The position numbers and the translations under genes are program-made. 43,072 bases of DNA. It comes from Christensenella sp034926635. Its GTDB lineage: Bacteria; Bacillota; Clostridia; Christensenellales; Christensenellaceae. The stretch is from positions 1 through 43,072 of the forward strand of contig JAYFQX010000018.1 in assembly GCA_034926635.1 (NCBI GenBank). The letters are read 5' to 3'. The notes under the pieces were generated by a model. It searched no databases and was not told where the DNA came from. It worked only from the letters and a program-made list of their open reading frames with translations. The stretch's first letter is position 1. Every line of letters starts with the position of its first letter. Positions 16,777 through 23,807 of this stretch are shown here, in pieces.

Positions 16777-17883
16777 TTAGAGTTCTTCCAACATTTCTGC
16801 AGGTTCTTTTGCTACTTTTCTTGCTTCTTCAGGCGTCAGCACCGGGAGATCCGGATATTTTTCTGCCAGTTCGCCATCCCAATATTTTGCTTGGGTTTCT
16901 TCTGTCATTACAATATATGTTTTGAGGTAAACCTGATGAGGCAGGTCCTGACCTTCTGCGAGCTGTGTAGCCGTCAGAATGTTCCAGTAACCGATATGCG
17001 ATCCGCCAATCAATACTGTCGCCAGCATTTCGCCGCTTTCAATTTTTTCAAACGCTGCTTCTTCACCGTTATGTCCTGCGACCGCAAGACCCTTCGGTGT
17101 TGCCTGCATAGAGATCAAGCACATAGAGTCATCAAGGTTATAAAGTCCGCCAAGCTTATCTCCTGCCTGTGTTACCATATCCTGCGTTACTTTCAGCGTC
17201 TGTGTGGAATCCCAGTTGCCGTCGGATACAAGATATTCTACGCCCGCTTCCGTGCAAGCGTCTTCAAATGCTTTTTGACGTGTATCAGAAACGAAGTTAC
17301 CAACCGTGCCCATTACGCCGATATAGGTTTTATCTGCGCCGCCCGCTTTGATCAGCAGGTCTGTCAATGCCGAGGTATCCCTTACGTCCGGATAGGTTGT
17401 GCATACGTTGTAGAGCGTATCGTCTACGCCGCCTTCAACGAGGTTGCCCATTGTTACAACCGGAATCCCCGCATTCAGCGCTTCCTGGATAACAGGGATG
17501 AGCGCCACAGCGTCGATGGGATCCATCAAGATACAGTCTACTTTTTGTTCAATAAAGGCTTCGATCAGGGCAATCTGATTTTCCAGGCTGCCTTCCGCGC
17601 TCTTCCAGATAACGGTACTTCCGGTTTCTTTTGCACAAGCATCGCCGGCTTCCATCAATTCTACCCAAATCGGGGCATTAAGAGAGATACATACTGCGCC
17701 AAAGGTGTAGCCACCGCCATCACCTTCTGCTGCCGGTTCTGCCGATACGCTTTCTTCCGCAGCCGTGCTTTCCTGCGCTGTCGTTGCAGCTGCAGATTGA
17801 GATGCAGAAGGCGCAGCCGTGCATGCCGCCAGTGCAAATAACACCGCCAGAACGAGCGCTATGATCGTCATAGTCTTTTTCAT
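16777..17883 (-). CDS. Periplasmic-type sugar-binding lipoprotein of the ABC importer
   Basis: A 368-residue substrate-binding protein. The N-terminus is a lipoprotein signal peptide ending LAAC (C21), so the mature protein is tethered to the outer face of the membrane. A low-complexity Ala/Ser/Glu linker follows, then a type I periplasmic-binding fold (Peripla_BP_4/RbsB-like): DPIDAVALIPVIQEALNAGIPVVTMG is split here across residues near 140-165. The family binds pentoses, hexoses, polyols or autoinducer-2; the ligand is not visible. AAGGAGG lies a few bases before the ATG. It sits between the two permease genes, with a 129-base gap before the fused transporter gene. Confidence 0.92.
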   Translation of the reverse strand: MKKTMTIIALVLAVLFALAACTAAPSASQSAAATTAQESTAAEESVSAEPAAEGDGGGYTFGAVCISLNAPIWVELMEAGDACAKETGSTVIWKSAEGSLENQIALIEAFIEQKVDCILMDPIDAVALIPVIQEALNAGIPVVTMGNLVEGGVDDTLYNVCTTYPDVRDTSALTDLLIKAGGADKTYIGVMGTVGNFVSDTRQKAFEDACTEAGVEYLVSDGNWDSTQTLKVTQDMVTQAGDKLGGLYNLDDSMCLISMQATPKGLAVAGHNGEEAAFEKIESGEMLATVLIGGSHIGYWNILTATQLAEGQDLPHQVYLKTYIVMTEETQAKYWDGELAEKYPDLPVLTPEEARKVAKEPAEMLEEL

Positions 17884-17938
17884 ATACTTTCCTCCTTATC
17901 ATTTTGCCTTTTGGCAATAAATACAATTCAAAATTTAA

Positions 17939-19045
17939 TTATCCTGTGACTTTTGTCGTGCGTGGCGGTGGACTTTTTCTATCCAGAGCCTTCGCTTTTG
18001 TTTCCATTTTGTCGCCGACTTTAGCCGCAAACACATCGATACACAGCGCCATCAGAATAATAACGCCTTTCACGACGTCTCGCCAGTTGGTATCAATATC
18101 AAGGTATACCAGCGCAGACGTAATACAGATAACAATGAACGTGCCGATCACGACGCCAAACACATTACAGCGTCCCCCGGACACCGCCGTACCCCCGATA
18201 ACCGCCGCAGCGACAACATCCAAAAGCAGAGGTGTTCCTCCAAGCGAAATCCCGATGGAGGCAACGCGTGCCAATGTTATTACTGCGCCAAGACCCGTCA
18301 TCAGCCCTGCAAATGTATAAACCCAGAAGCGGTACCAATCAACCTTTACCCCTGCCAGCCTTGCTGCTTCTTCATTACCGCCCATGGCAATGGTTGCCTG
18401 CCCAAACTTGGTTTTATGAAGCAGAAAGTAGACCGCGACCGCAACGCCCATATAGATAATGAACGCTACCGGAAACCCTTGTTCTGCGCCCGTTGTACTT
18501 GTACCGGCGCTCCCCGGAAATTGAAGCAGCCCTTGTCCTACCTGGGTAAAAGTAGCTCCCTCAACATCTAAATGGATAATGTTTCCTTCTGAAAAGCACA
18601 GCAGAAATCCTTTGATCACGGTCATCATGGATAATGTCGTAATAAACGGCTGAATTTTTAGTTTGACAATAATCAAGCCATTTGCCGCGCCCATTGCTGC
18701 GCCCATCGCGACGCCTGCAAGAATCGTTGCAGCATTGTTCATACCGCTTGCCACAAACGCCGTCGCCGCAAAAATTCCGGCCAGGCTTACGCCCTCTCCC
18801 GCTGTGAAGTCAAGACCGCCCGATGTAATGACAAACATTGCGCCAAAAGCAATGATTCCCACATTGGAGACCTGCATCAATATATTCTGCCATGTCTGCC
18901 ATCCAAAAAACGTCGGATTTACCGATCCGATCAATACGCATAAAGCTACAAAAATAATCAACGGAATCAGCTTTTCCCTGGTAAGGACACGCCGCAATCC
19001 TTTTCCTTTTTCATTCAGTTCCTGCTCGTTCCTTATGTTATTCAA
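17939..19045 (-). CDS. Sugar ABC transporter permease (RbsC family), standalone
   Basis: A 368-residue RbsC/BPD_transp_2 permease with about nine to ten membrane helices and the GLDFTAGEGVSLAGI motif after the third helix. It probably pairs with the permease half of the fused protein to make the channel. The start at 19045 is TTG, preceded by GGGGTG; no ATG lies close to it. The C-terminus is basic. The binding-protein gene follows after 55 bases. Having one free and one fused permease implies two different membrane halves, unlike the homodimer of ribose importers. Confidence 0.9.
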   Translation of the reverse strand: MNNIRNEQELNEKGKGLRRVLTREKLIPLIIFVALCVLIGSVNPTFFGWQTWQNILMQVSNVGIIAFGAMFVITSGGLDFTAGEGVSLAGIFAATAFVASGMNNAATILAGVAMGAAMGAANGLIIVKLKIQPFITTLSMMTVIKGFLLCFSEGNIIHLDVEGATFTQVGQGLLQFPGSAGTSTTGAEQGFPVAFIIYMGVAVAVYFLLHKTKFGQATIAMGGNEEAARLAGVKVDWYRFWVYTFAGLMTGLGAVITLARVASIGISLGGTPLLLDVVAAAVIGGTAVSGGRCNVFGVVIGTFIVICITSALVYLDIDTNWRDVVKGVIILMALCIDVFAAKVGDKMETKAKALDRKSPPPRTTKVTG

Positions 19046-19114
19046 TATGATTCACCCCTTAAGTCAGACTGCTGTTTTATCTTTTCCCGGCTTTGCCGAA
19101 ACGGCTTGCCTCCA

Positions 19115-19507
19115 TTATTGAACTTCATTGATCTCTAACAGCTCGCCATCCGGCCCGTGGAACAGAATCCATTTGGAACCGCCCGGCGGGAACACTTCCT
19201 TCGCATATACAATTTCATCTGTGGTAAACTCAATACCGCGTTCTGCAAGCGTTTCCCTTACTTCTTCAATATTGGATACCTTCAGCGCCAGGTGTCCGAA
19301 GCATCCTGCCGTCTCATTGCCCGGTTTTCTGTTCTCTACCATTTCCAGCCTGCAATCATGCAATCGTGCAAACGCAACACGCAGACCGCCTTCCACAACG
19401 CATTCATGATAGATCTCAAACCCCAATACCGAAGTATAAAATTCTTTGCTCCTGTCAAGGTCTTCTACCGACATCCCAATATGCGCCAACCCTGTAATTT
19501 CGCCCAT
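19115..19507 (-). CDS. VOC-family (glyoxalase-like) protein
   Basis: A 130-residue vicinal-oxygen-chelate protein with the two expected halves: LAHIGMSVEDLDRSKEFY at the start, then FGHLALKV and DGELLEINEV with the later metal-ligand candidates (His, Glu). Relatives include glyoxalase I, methylmalonyl-CoA epimerase and lactoylglutathione-lyase-like isomerases. In this operon a sugar epimerase or isomerase role is plausible but unproven. The ATG at 19507 has GGAGG 6 bases upstream; an earlier ATG at 19525 has none. It starts 21 bases after the transketolase C half. Confidence 0.85.
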   Translation of the reverse strand: MGEITGLAHIGMSVEDLDRSKEFYTSVLGFEIYHECVVEGGLRVAFARLHDCRLEMVENRKPGNETAGCFGHLALKVSNIEEVRETLAERGIEFTTDEIVYAKEVFPPGGSKWILFHGPDGELLEINEVQ

Positions 19508-19528
19508 ATTTTTCCTCCCATTCAATTT

Positions 19529-20503
19529 TTATGCCCTGTTTTTCAGCTCCGCTTCAATCGTCTCCGTTAATTGCTCAGGCAGCAATCCACATTTTTCAAG
19601 CTGTCTTTCGTAAGAAGCGATTTTCATAAACCTGTCTCCAAGACCAAGTATTTTCTGGCGTGCTTTTGTTTTTGACTGTGCCAGTACTTCTGCCACAGCG
19701 CTGCCAAGACCACCGATTACAGTGTGCTCTTCTACCGTAACAATCAACGGCGTTTTTTCTGCCGCAGAAAGAATCGCTTCTTTGTCCAGCGGCTTAATGG
19801 TATGCATATCATAAACGCCCGCGTTGATCCCTCTCTTCTTCAGGCTCTCTGCCGCCTGCAAGGAATGCTGCACCATCGGACCTGTAGCAAAAATAATAAC
19901 ATCTTGTCCTTCCCGCAGTTGAATTGCCTTTCCAATCACAAAATCAAAATCATCCGTGTATACTATTTTGTCTGCATTGCCCGCCAGCCGCAGATACGCG
20001 GGACCCGGTTGCGTCAGCATCGCTTTTGCCGCTTTATACATGCTAAGCCCGTCGCAGGGAGAAAGCACCGTCATGTTCGGGATTGCGCGCAACACGGCAA
20101 TATCTTCCAGCCCATAATGCGAGCTGGCCGCTTGTCCGCCTTTTACCCCGGCGTTCCCACCTGCCATTTTTACATTTAAGTTCATATATGCCGCACAGGT
20201 ACGGATTTGTTCTAATGCACGCAGCGTAAGAAAAGGAGTAAACGACGTGGCAACGGGTATCTTTCCTTCTTTCGCAAGCCCGCACGCAACCCCAATCATA
20301 TTTTGTTCTGCGATCCCCAAATTATAATACTGCTTCGGTCTGATTTTACTGCATCCATAAACGCCCAATGCTTTTGCCAGATCTGCAGCCAAAATAATGA
20401 CATCCTCATTTTCTACAACCGCTTCTTCCATAGCGTCGCCAAGAATGGTTTTTGTTCCCTGTTTCGCCCATTTTTCCAATAATTCTTTATTAATCGTAGC
20501 CAT
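19529..20503 (-). CDS. Transketolase, C-terminal subunit
   Basis: A 324-residue protein equivalent to the pyrimidine-binding and C-terminal domains of transketolase. The segment YNLGIAEQNMIGVACGLA holds the Glu that activates thiamine diphosphate, and TVEEHTVIGGLGSAVAEVLA is the C-terminal domain signature. With the N-terminal subunit upstream it would form the complete two-chain enzyme that moves two-carbon ketol units between sugar phosphates. The ATG at 20503 has GGAGG 6 bases before it. The close relatives include 1-deoxyxylulose-5-phosphate synthase-like proteins, but the split-gene order fits transketolase. Confidence 0.92.
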   Translation of the reverse strand: MATINKELLEKWAKQGTKTILGDAMEEAVVENEDVIILAADLAKALGVYGCSKIRPKQYYNLGIAEQNMIGVACGLAKEGKIPVATSFTPFLTLRALEQIRTCAAYMNLNVKMAGGNAGVKGGQAASSHYGLEDIAVLRAIPNMTVLSPCDGLSMYKAAKAMLTQPGPAYLRLAGNADKIVYTDDFDFVIGKAIQLREGQDVIIFATGPMVQHSLQAAESLKKRGINAGVYDMHTIKPLDKEAILSAAEKTPLIVTVEEHTVIGGLGSAVAEVLAQSKTKARQKILGLGDRFMKIASYERQLEKCGLLPEQLTETIEAELKNRA

Positions 20504-20548
20504 TGTATACCTCCAAATTGTTCCTAACATTACAGAAAGTTGCCTTTT

Positions 20549-21379
20549 TTAGTCCAGATTCGCCATCGCGCGGTCAAAAATCTCTTTTGTCACAAAATGC
20601 GTATGGTGCCAATCATTGTTATCTTCAAAGAATGAAATACCTTTTCCTTTCACGGTTTTGGCAATTACTGCAAGGGGCTTGCCCATCGGTTGCCTTTTGG
20701 ATGCCAGCACGCGGATCAGTTGTTCAATATCATGCCCATCTACTGTTACCGCTTCCCATCCAAAAGCGCGCCACTTCTCTGCAATATCGCCCATATCGCA
20801 GATTGTCCGAGATTCATGGTCACACTGCATTCCATTATCGTCTACGATCACTACCAGGTTATCAAGCTTATATTGTGCAGCAGACATTGCGCATTCCCAA
20901 ACCTGCCCTTCGTTACATTCACCGTTTCCTACAATTACAAACGTACGGTAATCTTTTCCATTTATTTTTCCTGCCAGCGCTACACCCGCGCCAAACGAAA
21001 TTCCCTGTCCAAGGCTCCCTGTTGAGGCCTCAATCCCATGATCCATGTCCATACTGGGATGCATTCCAAGAGGCGAATCGTCTTTTCCGTATTTTTTTAG
21101 GTCGTCCAACGGAAAAAAACCTGCCAGCGCGAGTGCCGGATATAGCCCAGCGCAGCCATGACCTTTACTCAGAATCAGTCGATCACGGTTTTCATCTCGC
21201 GGATTCTTGGGATCAAAATTCATCACATCAAAATAAAGAGCGCCTATAATATCGATAATCGAGTATGATGGACCAAAATGAACTCCTCCCGGGACCTCAA
21301 GCGTCATCTCCAGCGTATACTTGCGAATCTGCCGACATTTGTCCTGAACTTCACTTACTCTTTCTTCTATCGTTTTCAT
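20549..21379 (-). CDS. Transketolase, N-terminal subunit, with altered metal motif
   Basis: A 276-residue subunit with the diphosphate-binding half of transketolase. SKGHGCAGLYPALALAGFF (from 71), HPSMDMDHGIEASTGSLGQG (107-126) and VDDNG (179-183) are in place. The usual GDGE motif reads GNGE here (N152), so the Asp that normally binds Mg2+ is Asn; the codon is AAC at 20924-20926. It is the first gene of the operon, with an AAAGGAAA site about 8 bases before the ATG at 21379 and a leader of about 230 bases. The C-terminal subunit follows after 45 bases. Confidence 0.92.
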   Translation of the reverse strand: MKTIEERVSEVQDKCRQIRKYTLEMTLEVPGGVHFGPSYSIIDIIGALYFDVMNFDPKNPRDENRDRLILSKGHGCAGLYPALALAGFFPLDDLKKYGKDDSPLGMHPSMDMDHGIEASTGSLGQGISFGAGVALAGKINGKDYRTFVIVGNGECNEGQVWECAMSAAQYKLDNLVVIVDDNGMQCDHESRTICDMGDIAEKWRAFGWEAVTVDGHDIEQLIRVLASKRQPMGKPLAVIAKTVKGKGISFFEDNNDWHHTHFVTKEIFDRAMANLD

Positions 21380-21572
21380 AGTTGTTTTCCTTTCTCTTTG
21401 CACTTTATACTTAACTTAAATTACCAAATATTTTACAAAATAAGCGGGGCTTCCGTATTTGTTTTATGAAAACATATCATCATATAAAATATTATTTATT
21501 GTTCTATCGAGTATTCTATAACGGACGTATACGCATATAATGGAAAAAAGCAATTTTTACGCTGTGATTTTG

Positions 21573-21619
21573 TTTCTTTTTTATTTTCTTTATTGCTTTC
21601 TTTTTATTTTCTTTTATTA
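21573..21619 (+). repeat. Tandem pyrimidine-rich repeat, possible DeoR-type operator
   Basis: TTTCTTTTTTATTTTCTTTA (from 21573) and TTTCTTTTTATTTTCTTTTA (from 21597) are near-identical copies in the same orientation, 24 bases apart. The second copy overlaps the leftward -10 box and the first lies just downstream of the expected transcription start. TTTC-N-TTTC direct repeats are typical of DeoR-family operators, so this is a candidate binding site; simple AT-rich bias is the alternative. Confidence 0.5.
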
Positions 21620-21644
21620 TATTATTGATTTTCTATTCTGTCAA
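21616..21644 (-). promoter_or_regulatory. Consensus promoter of the leftward catabolic operon
   Basis: On the minus strand TTGACA (21644-21639) is followed after exactly 17 bases by TATAAT (21621-21616), a perfect match to the vegetative sigma factor consensus. Transcription should start near 21609. Such a strong promoter would need tight repression, consistent with the operator-like repeats on it. Confidence 0.85.
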
Positions 21645-21651
21645 TAGAAAA
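21629..21651. promoter_or_regulatory. Perfect inverted repeat over the -35 box (putative operator)
   Basis: TTTTCTATT-N5-AATAGAAAA is a perfect 9-base inverted repeat whose centre overlaps the -35 box of the leftward promoter. A bound repressor would block RNA polymerase. A half-site AATAGAAA recurs at 22823-22830 upstream of the isomerase promoter. The likely ligand is the adjacent DeoR-family protein, by inference. Confidence 0.65.
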
Positions 21652-21782
21652 TTTCATTTTTCTTTTTAGGAAATTCCGTGACTCTATGACACGGGTAATG
21701 AAGCACACCCTAAGAATGCAGCAAATAAAGCTTTTTCGGCTTATTGATAAGATATGTATTCTTTATATAGAATAGGATCCTT

Positions 21783-21875
21783 AAATACTATATCATTTTA
21801 ATTCTTAAAAAGCATGTATTGACTTTCTTTCTTTTTACACATACAATAAATTTGTAAAAATACTATCTCATTTTT
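21783..21875 (+). repeat. Direct repeats flanking the deoR-type gene promoter
   Basis: AAATACTATATCATTTTA (21783-21800) and AAATACTATCTCATTTTT (21858-21875) match at 16 of 18 positions and lie 75 bases apart. They flank the promoter of the regulator gene, one upstream of -35 and one just after the expected start, which suggests autoregulation by a looped or cooperative repressor. Confidence 0.5.
21819..21847 (+). promoter_or_regulatory. Promoter of the DeoR-family regulator gene
   Basis: TTGACT (21819-21824), a 17-base spacer and TACAAT (21842-21847) make a good vegetative promoter. The start would be near 21854, giving a leader of about 40 bases. Confidence 0.75.
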
Positions 21876-21893
21876 AAGATAAAAGGATTTATT

Positions 21894-22691
21894 GTGGAAA
21901 ACATAATGGAAAACGTAAGGAAAGAAAAGACCCCCGCTCTGCGGAGGCAGGAGATTATGAAGATTTTAAACGAGCGGGAAGAAGTTCGCGTAATTGATCT
22001 TAGCAAGCTTCTTGACTCTTCCGTTGTCACCATTCGCAAAGACCTGGATGAATTGGAAAAGGAAGGTATGCTGGAACGCACACACGGAGGCGCCATTAAA
22101 AACTATCGCGCCCAACAGAATCTGTCATTTATTGATAAAAAAAATGTGCACCAGGCGCAAAAAAAATTGATTGCGCAGGCGGCAGCAAAGCTTGTTAAGG
22201 ATGGAGAGTCCATTATTATCAATGTAGGTTCTACCTCTTTTTATGTCGCACAGGAATTAAAAAACAAGCAAAACCTGATTGTAATCACCAATGCTCTGCA
22301 GGTCTTCAACGAGATAGGTTTTTACCGCAACATTACCACCTTTTTTCTGGGGGGGAAATTTGATGCGGAAATGCAGCTAACCTATGGCGACGATACAATG
22401 GAGCAGCTTTCAAAATACAAGGCTGACAAACTGTTTATCGGCATGGACGGCGTAGACCTGGAGGCCGGCGCAACTTCTTATAACCATATAGAAGATGCTA
22501 TCATGCGGCAAATGATGGAGCAGGCAAAAGAGAAAATATTGGTTGTAGACGATTCAAAAATAGGCAAAGTAACCTTTGCGCATATCGCGCCTTTATCCGA
22601 TTTTGACGCGATTGTCACAAATTATTGCCCACAACATGAAAACTATTATTTACAAATGGAGAATATGGGACTTCACGTCATCACCGTATAA
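21894..22691 (+). CDS. DeoR-family transcriptional regulator
   Basis: A 265-residue regulator with an N-terminal helix-turn-helix (about 15-75; RRQEIMKILNEREEVRVIDL then DSSVVTIRKDLDELEKEGML and THGGA) and a C-terminal sugar-phosphate-sensing DeoRC domain with NVGSTSFYVAQEL and FIGMDGVDLEAGATSYN. Family members usually repress sugar operons and release DNA when a phosphorylated intermediate binds. I take the GTG at 21894, 6 bases after AAAAGGA, over the ATG at 21906. It sits between the two divergent operons and is the obvious candidate to control both. A strong terminator follows. Confidence 0.93.
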   Translation: MENIMENVRKEKTPALRRQEIMKILNEREEVRVIDLSKLLDSSVVTIRKDLDELEKEGMLERTHGGAIKNYRAQQNLSFIDKKNVHQAQKKLIAQAAAKLVKDGESIIINVGSTSFYVAQELKNKQNLIVITNALQVFNEIGFYRNITTFFLGGKFDAEMQLTYGDDTMEQLSKYKADKLFIGMDGVDLEAGATSYNHIEDAIMRQMMEQAKEKILVVDDSKIGKVTFAHIAPLSDFDAIVTNYCPQHENYYLQMENMGLHVITV

Positions 22692-22707
22692 CAGCTATAA
22701 CATTTTT

Positions 22708-22738
22708 ATCCCCCGCTAAGAAAGCGGGGGATTTTTTT
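22708..22738 (+). terminator. Rho-independent terminator after the DeoR gene
   Basis: ATCCCCCGCT and AGCGGGGGAT form a perfect 10-base stem with a 5-base loop, followed by six T residues. It separates the regulator from the isomerase gene, which has its own promoter. Confidence 0.9.
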
Positions 22739-22826
22739 ATGGTTGTTTTATCATTTTTTTTGTTTATTGCCTTTCATCTTTTCCTTCTCTATAAACAAAC
22801 ATTTCGAAAGCTATTAGGCATAAATA

Positions 22827-22853
22827 GAAATAAAAAAGATATAAAAAAGAAAT
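22827..22853 (+). promoter_or_regulatory. Purine-rich repeat upstream of the isomerase promoter
   Basis: GAAATAAAAAAG and a second AAAAAAGAAAT lie just before the -35 box at 22861. They resemble the reverse complement of the pyrimidine repeat at 21573-21619 and include the half-site AATAGAAA. This may be another operator for the same regulator. Confidence 0.35.
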
Positions 22854-22860
22854 ATTTTTC

Positions 22861-22889
22861 TTGACTTCTACTTTCGTTTTGTTTATACT
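22861..22889 (+). promoter_or_regulatory. Promoter of the rightward catabolic operon
   Basis: TTGACT (22861-22866), a 17-base spacer and TATACT (22884-22889) form a strong promoter. Its position shows that translation cannot begin at the TTG at 22861, and supports a start at 22921 with a leader of about 25 bases. Confidence 0.85.
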
Positions 22890-22920
22890 GGTCTCAAATG
22901 GTAAGAGGGGAATGAGTGAT

Positions 22921-23625
22921 ATGCGCCAAGCTGGACAAATAACAGCTCCATTTTTTGAAATTGGTCCCAAATCCTATATTTACGGAGACAAAATACTGGA
23001 ACTGGCAAAAATTGCGGATGCTGCCTCAAAAAAATACCAGATTGACGTTATTTTCACCACGCCATATACGGAAATCCGTTCGGTTGTCTCACACACGGAA
23101 AACATTTTTGTTTCTGCACCGCATATTGATCCGCTTTACCCGGGTCGTGGGCTTGCCGACATTTTGCCCGAAGCGGTTAAGGCTGCCGGTGCCATGGCCG
23201 TTATGCTCAATCATGTGGAAAAGCCATTAACTTATTCATCATTAGCAAAAACAATCCGGCGCGCAAACGAAACCGGACTCAAGACAATTGTCTGTGCGAG
23301 TTCTCTCGCCGAAACCTTTGCCGTAGCACAATTAAAACCCGATGTTATCGTCTCTGAGCCCGAAGAGCTTATTGGCGGTATCCAGCGGTGCTCAAACCAT
23401 TATATTGCAGAATGCGTTCAAACAACGCGCGGAATCAGCCCGCATACCAAGGTTTTAATTGCAGCCGGAATTTCCGGTCGTGACGACGTATACAACACCA
23501 TTTTTGCCGGAGCAGACGCCACCGGGTCTTCCAGTGGCATTATGAATGCTCCCGATCCCGAAAAAATGGTATACGAGATGCTTGAGGCCGCCCGGTGCGC
23601 GTGGAATGACCGCCATAAGAAATAA
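22921..23625 (+). CDS. Triose-phosphate-isomerase-like TIM-barrel isomerase
   Basis: A 234-residue protein of the TIM family, closer in style to short archaeal-type enzymes. FEIGPKSY (K17) sits where TIM has its N-x-K motif, NHVEKP (H98) where TIM has GHSER, SEPEELIGG (E146) where TIM has the catalytic Glu, and AAGISGRDD with GADATGSSSG near the end would bind phosphate. The missing Asn and the odd HVEK loop suggest a substrate other than glyceraldehyde 3-phosphate, for example a tetrulose or other ketose phosphate as in the LerI group. Start chosen at 22921, 10 bases after AGAGGGG, because upstream codons overlap the promoter. Confidence 0.8.
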   Translation: MRQAGQITAPFFEIGPKSYIYGDKILELAKIADAASKKYQIDVIFTTPYTEIRSVVSHTENIFVSAPHIDPLYPGRGLADILPEAVKAAGAMAVMLNHVEKPLTYSSLAKTIRRANETGLKTIVCASSLAETFAVAQLKPDVIVSEPEELIGGIQRCSNHYIAECVQTTRGISPHTKVLIAAGISGRDDVYNTIFAGADATGSSSGIMNAPDPEKMVYEMLEAARCAWNDRHKK

Positions 23626-23668
23626 TGTTCTTCATGAATTGATTTAAAATTACATTTACCACCATATA

Positions 23669-23728
23669 GCCCGGTCGCAAGTGTCTTCTCCTGATATGAT
23701 TTGCGCGGCCGGGCAAAGCCGGCTTTTT
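23669..23728 (+). terminator. Terminator, possibly an attenuator, between isomerase and yjbQ-type genes
   Basis: GCCGG (23708-23712) pairs with CCGGC (23719-23723), followed by TTTTT: a short terminator. A competing long-range pairing is possible, GCCCGGTCGCAA (from 23669) with the segment ending GGCCGGGC at 23714, which would break the terminator. Conditional readthrough into the downstream genes is thus conceivable. Confidence 0.5.
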
Positions 23729-23807
23729 ATAGCTGTAAAATATCGGCAAACGCCGTCATTTATATTTTCGTATCATCAATATTCTTTCATAACCAGGAGG
23801 GTTAATC

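Larger units (their letters stand above)
21404..21893. other. Divergent regulatory region, no gene
   Basis: This 490-base stretch between the transketolase operon and the DeoR gene is very AT-rich and holds no convincing gene. It contains a consensus leftward promoter, a good rightward promoter, a perfect inverted repeat, a pyrimidine-rich tandem repeat and a pair of direct repeats, listed separately. The leftward 5' leader (about 21380-21609) is purine-rich on the transcript; I recognised no riboswitch in it. Confidence 0.8.

Noticed and set aside
16750..17841. A 363-codon plus-strand frame across the sugar-binding protein gene
   Set aside because: It overlaps the lipoprotein gene almost completely and its composition (many Cys, Phe, Arg, Tyr) is that of an antisense frame.
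21404..21893. A small RNA or extra gene in the divergent region
   Set aside because: The stretch is AT-rich with no coding frame, no terminator in a useful place and no RNA fold that I recognise; promoter and operator sequences explain most of it.
22861..22920. A longer start for the TIM-like isomerase at 22861 (TTG)
   Set aside because: These bases hold the -35 and -10 boxes of a strong promoter, so they cannot be in the mRNA; the ATG at 22921 has a good ribosome binding site.
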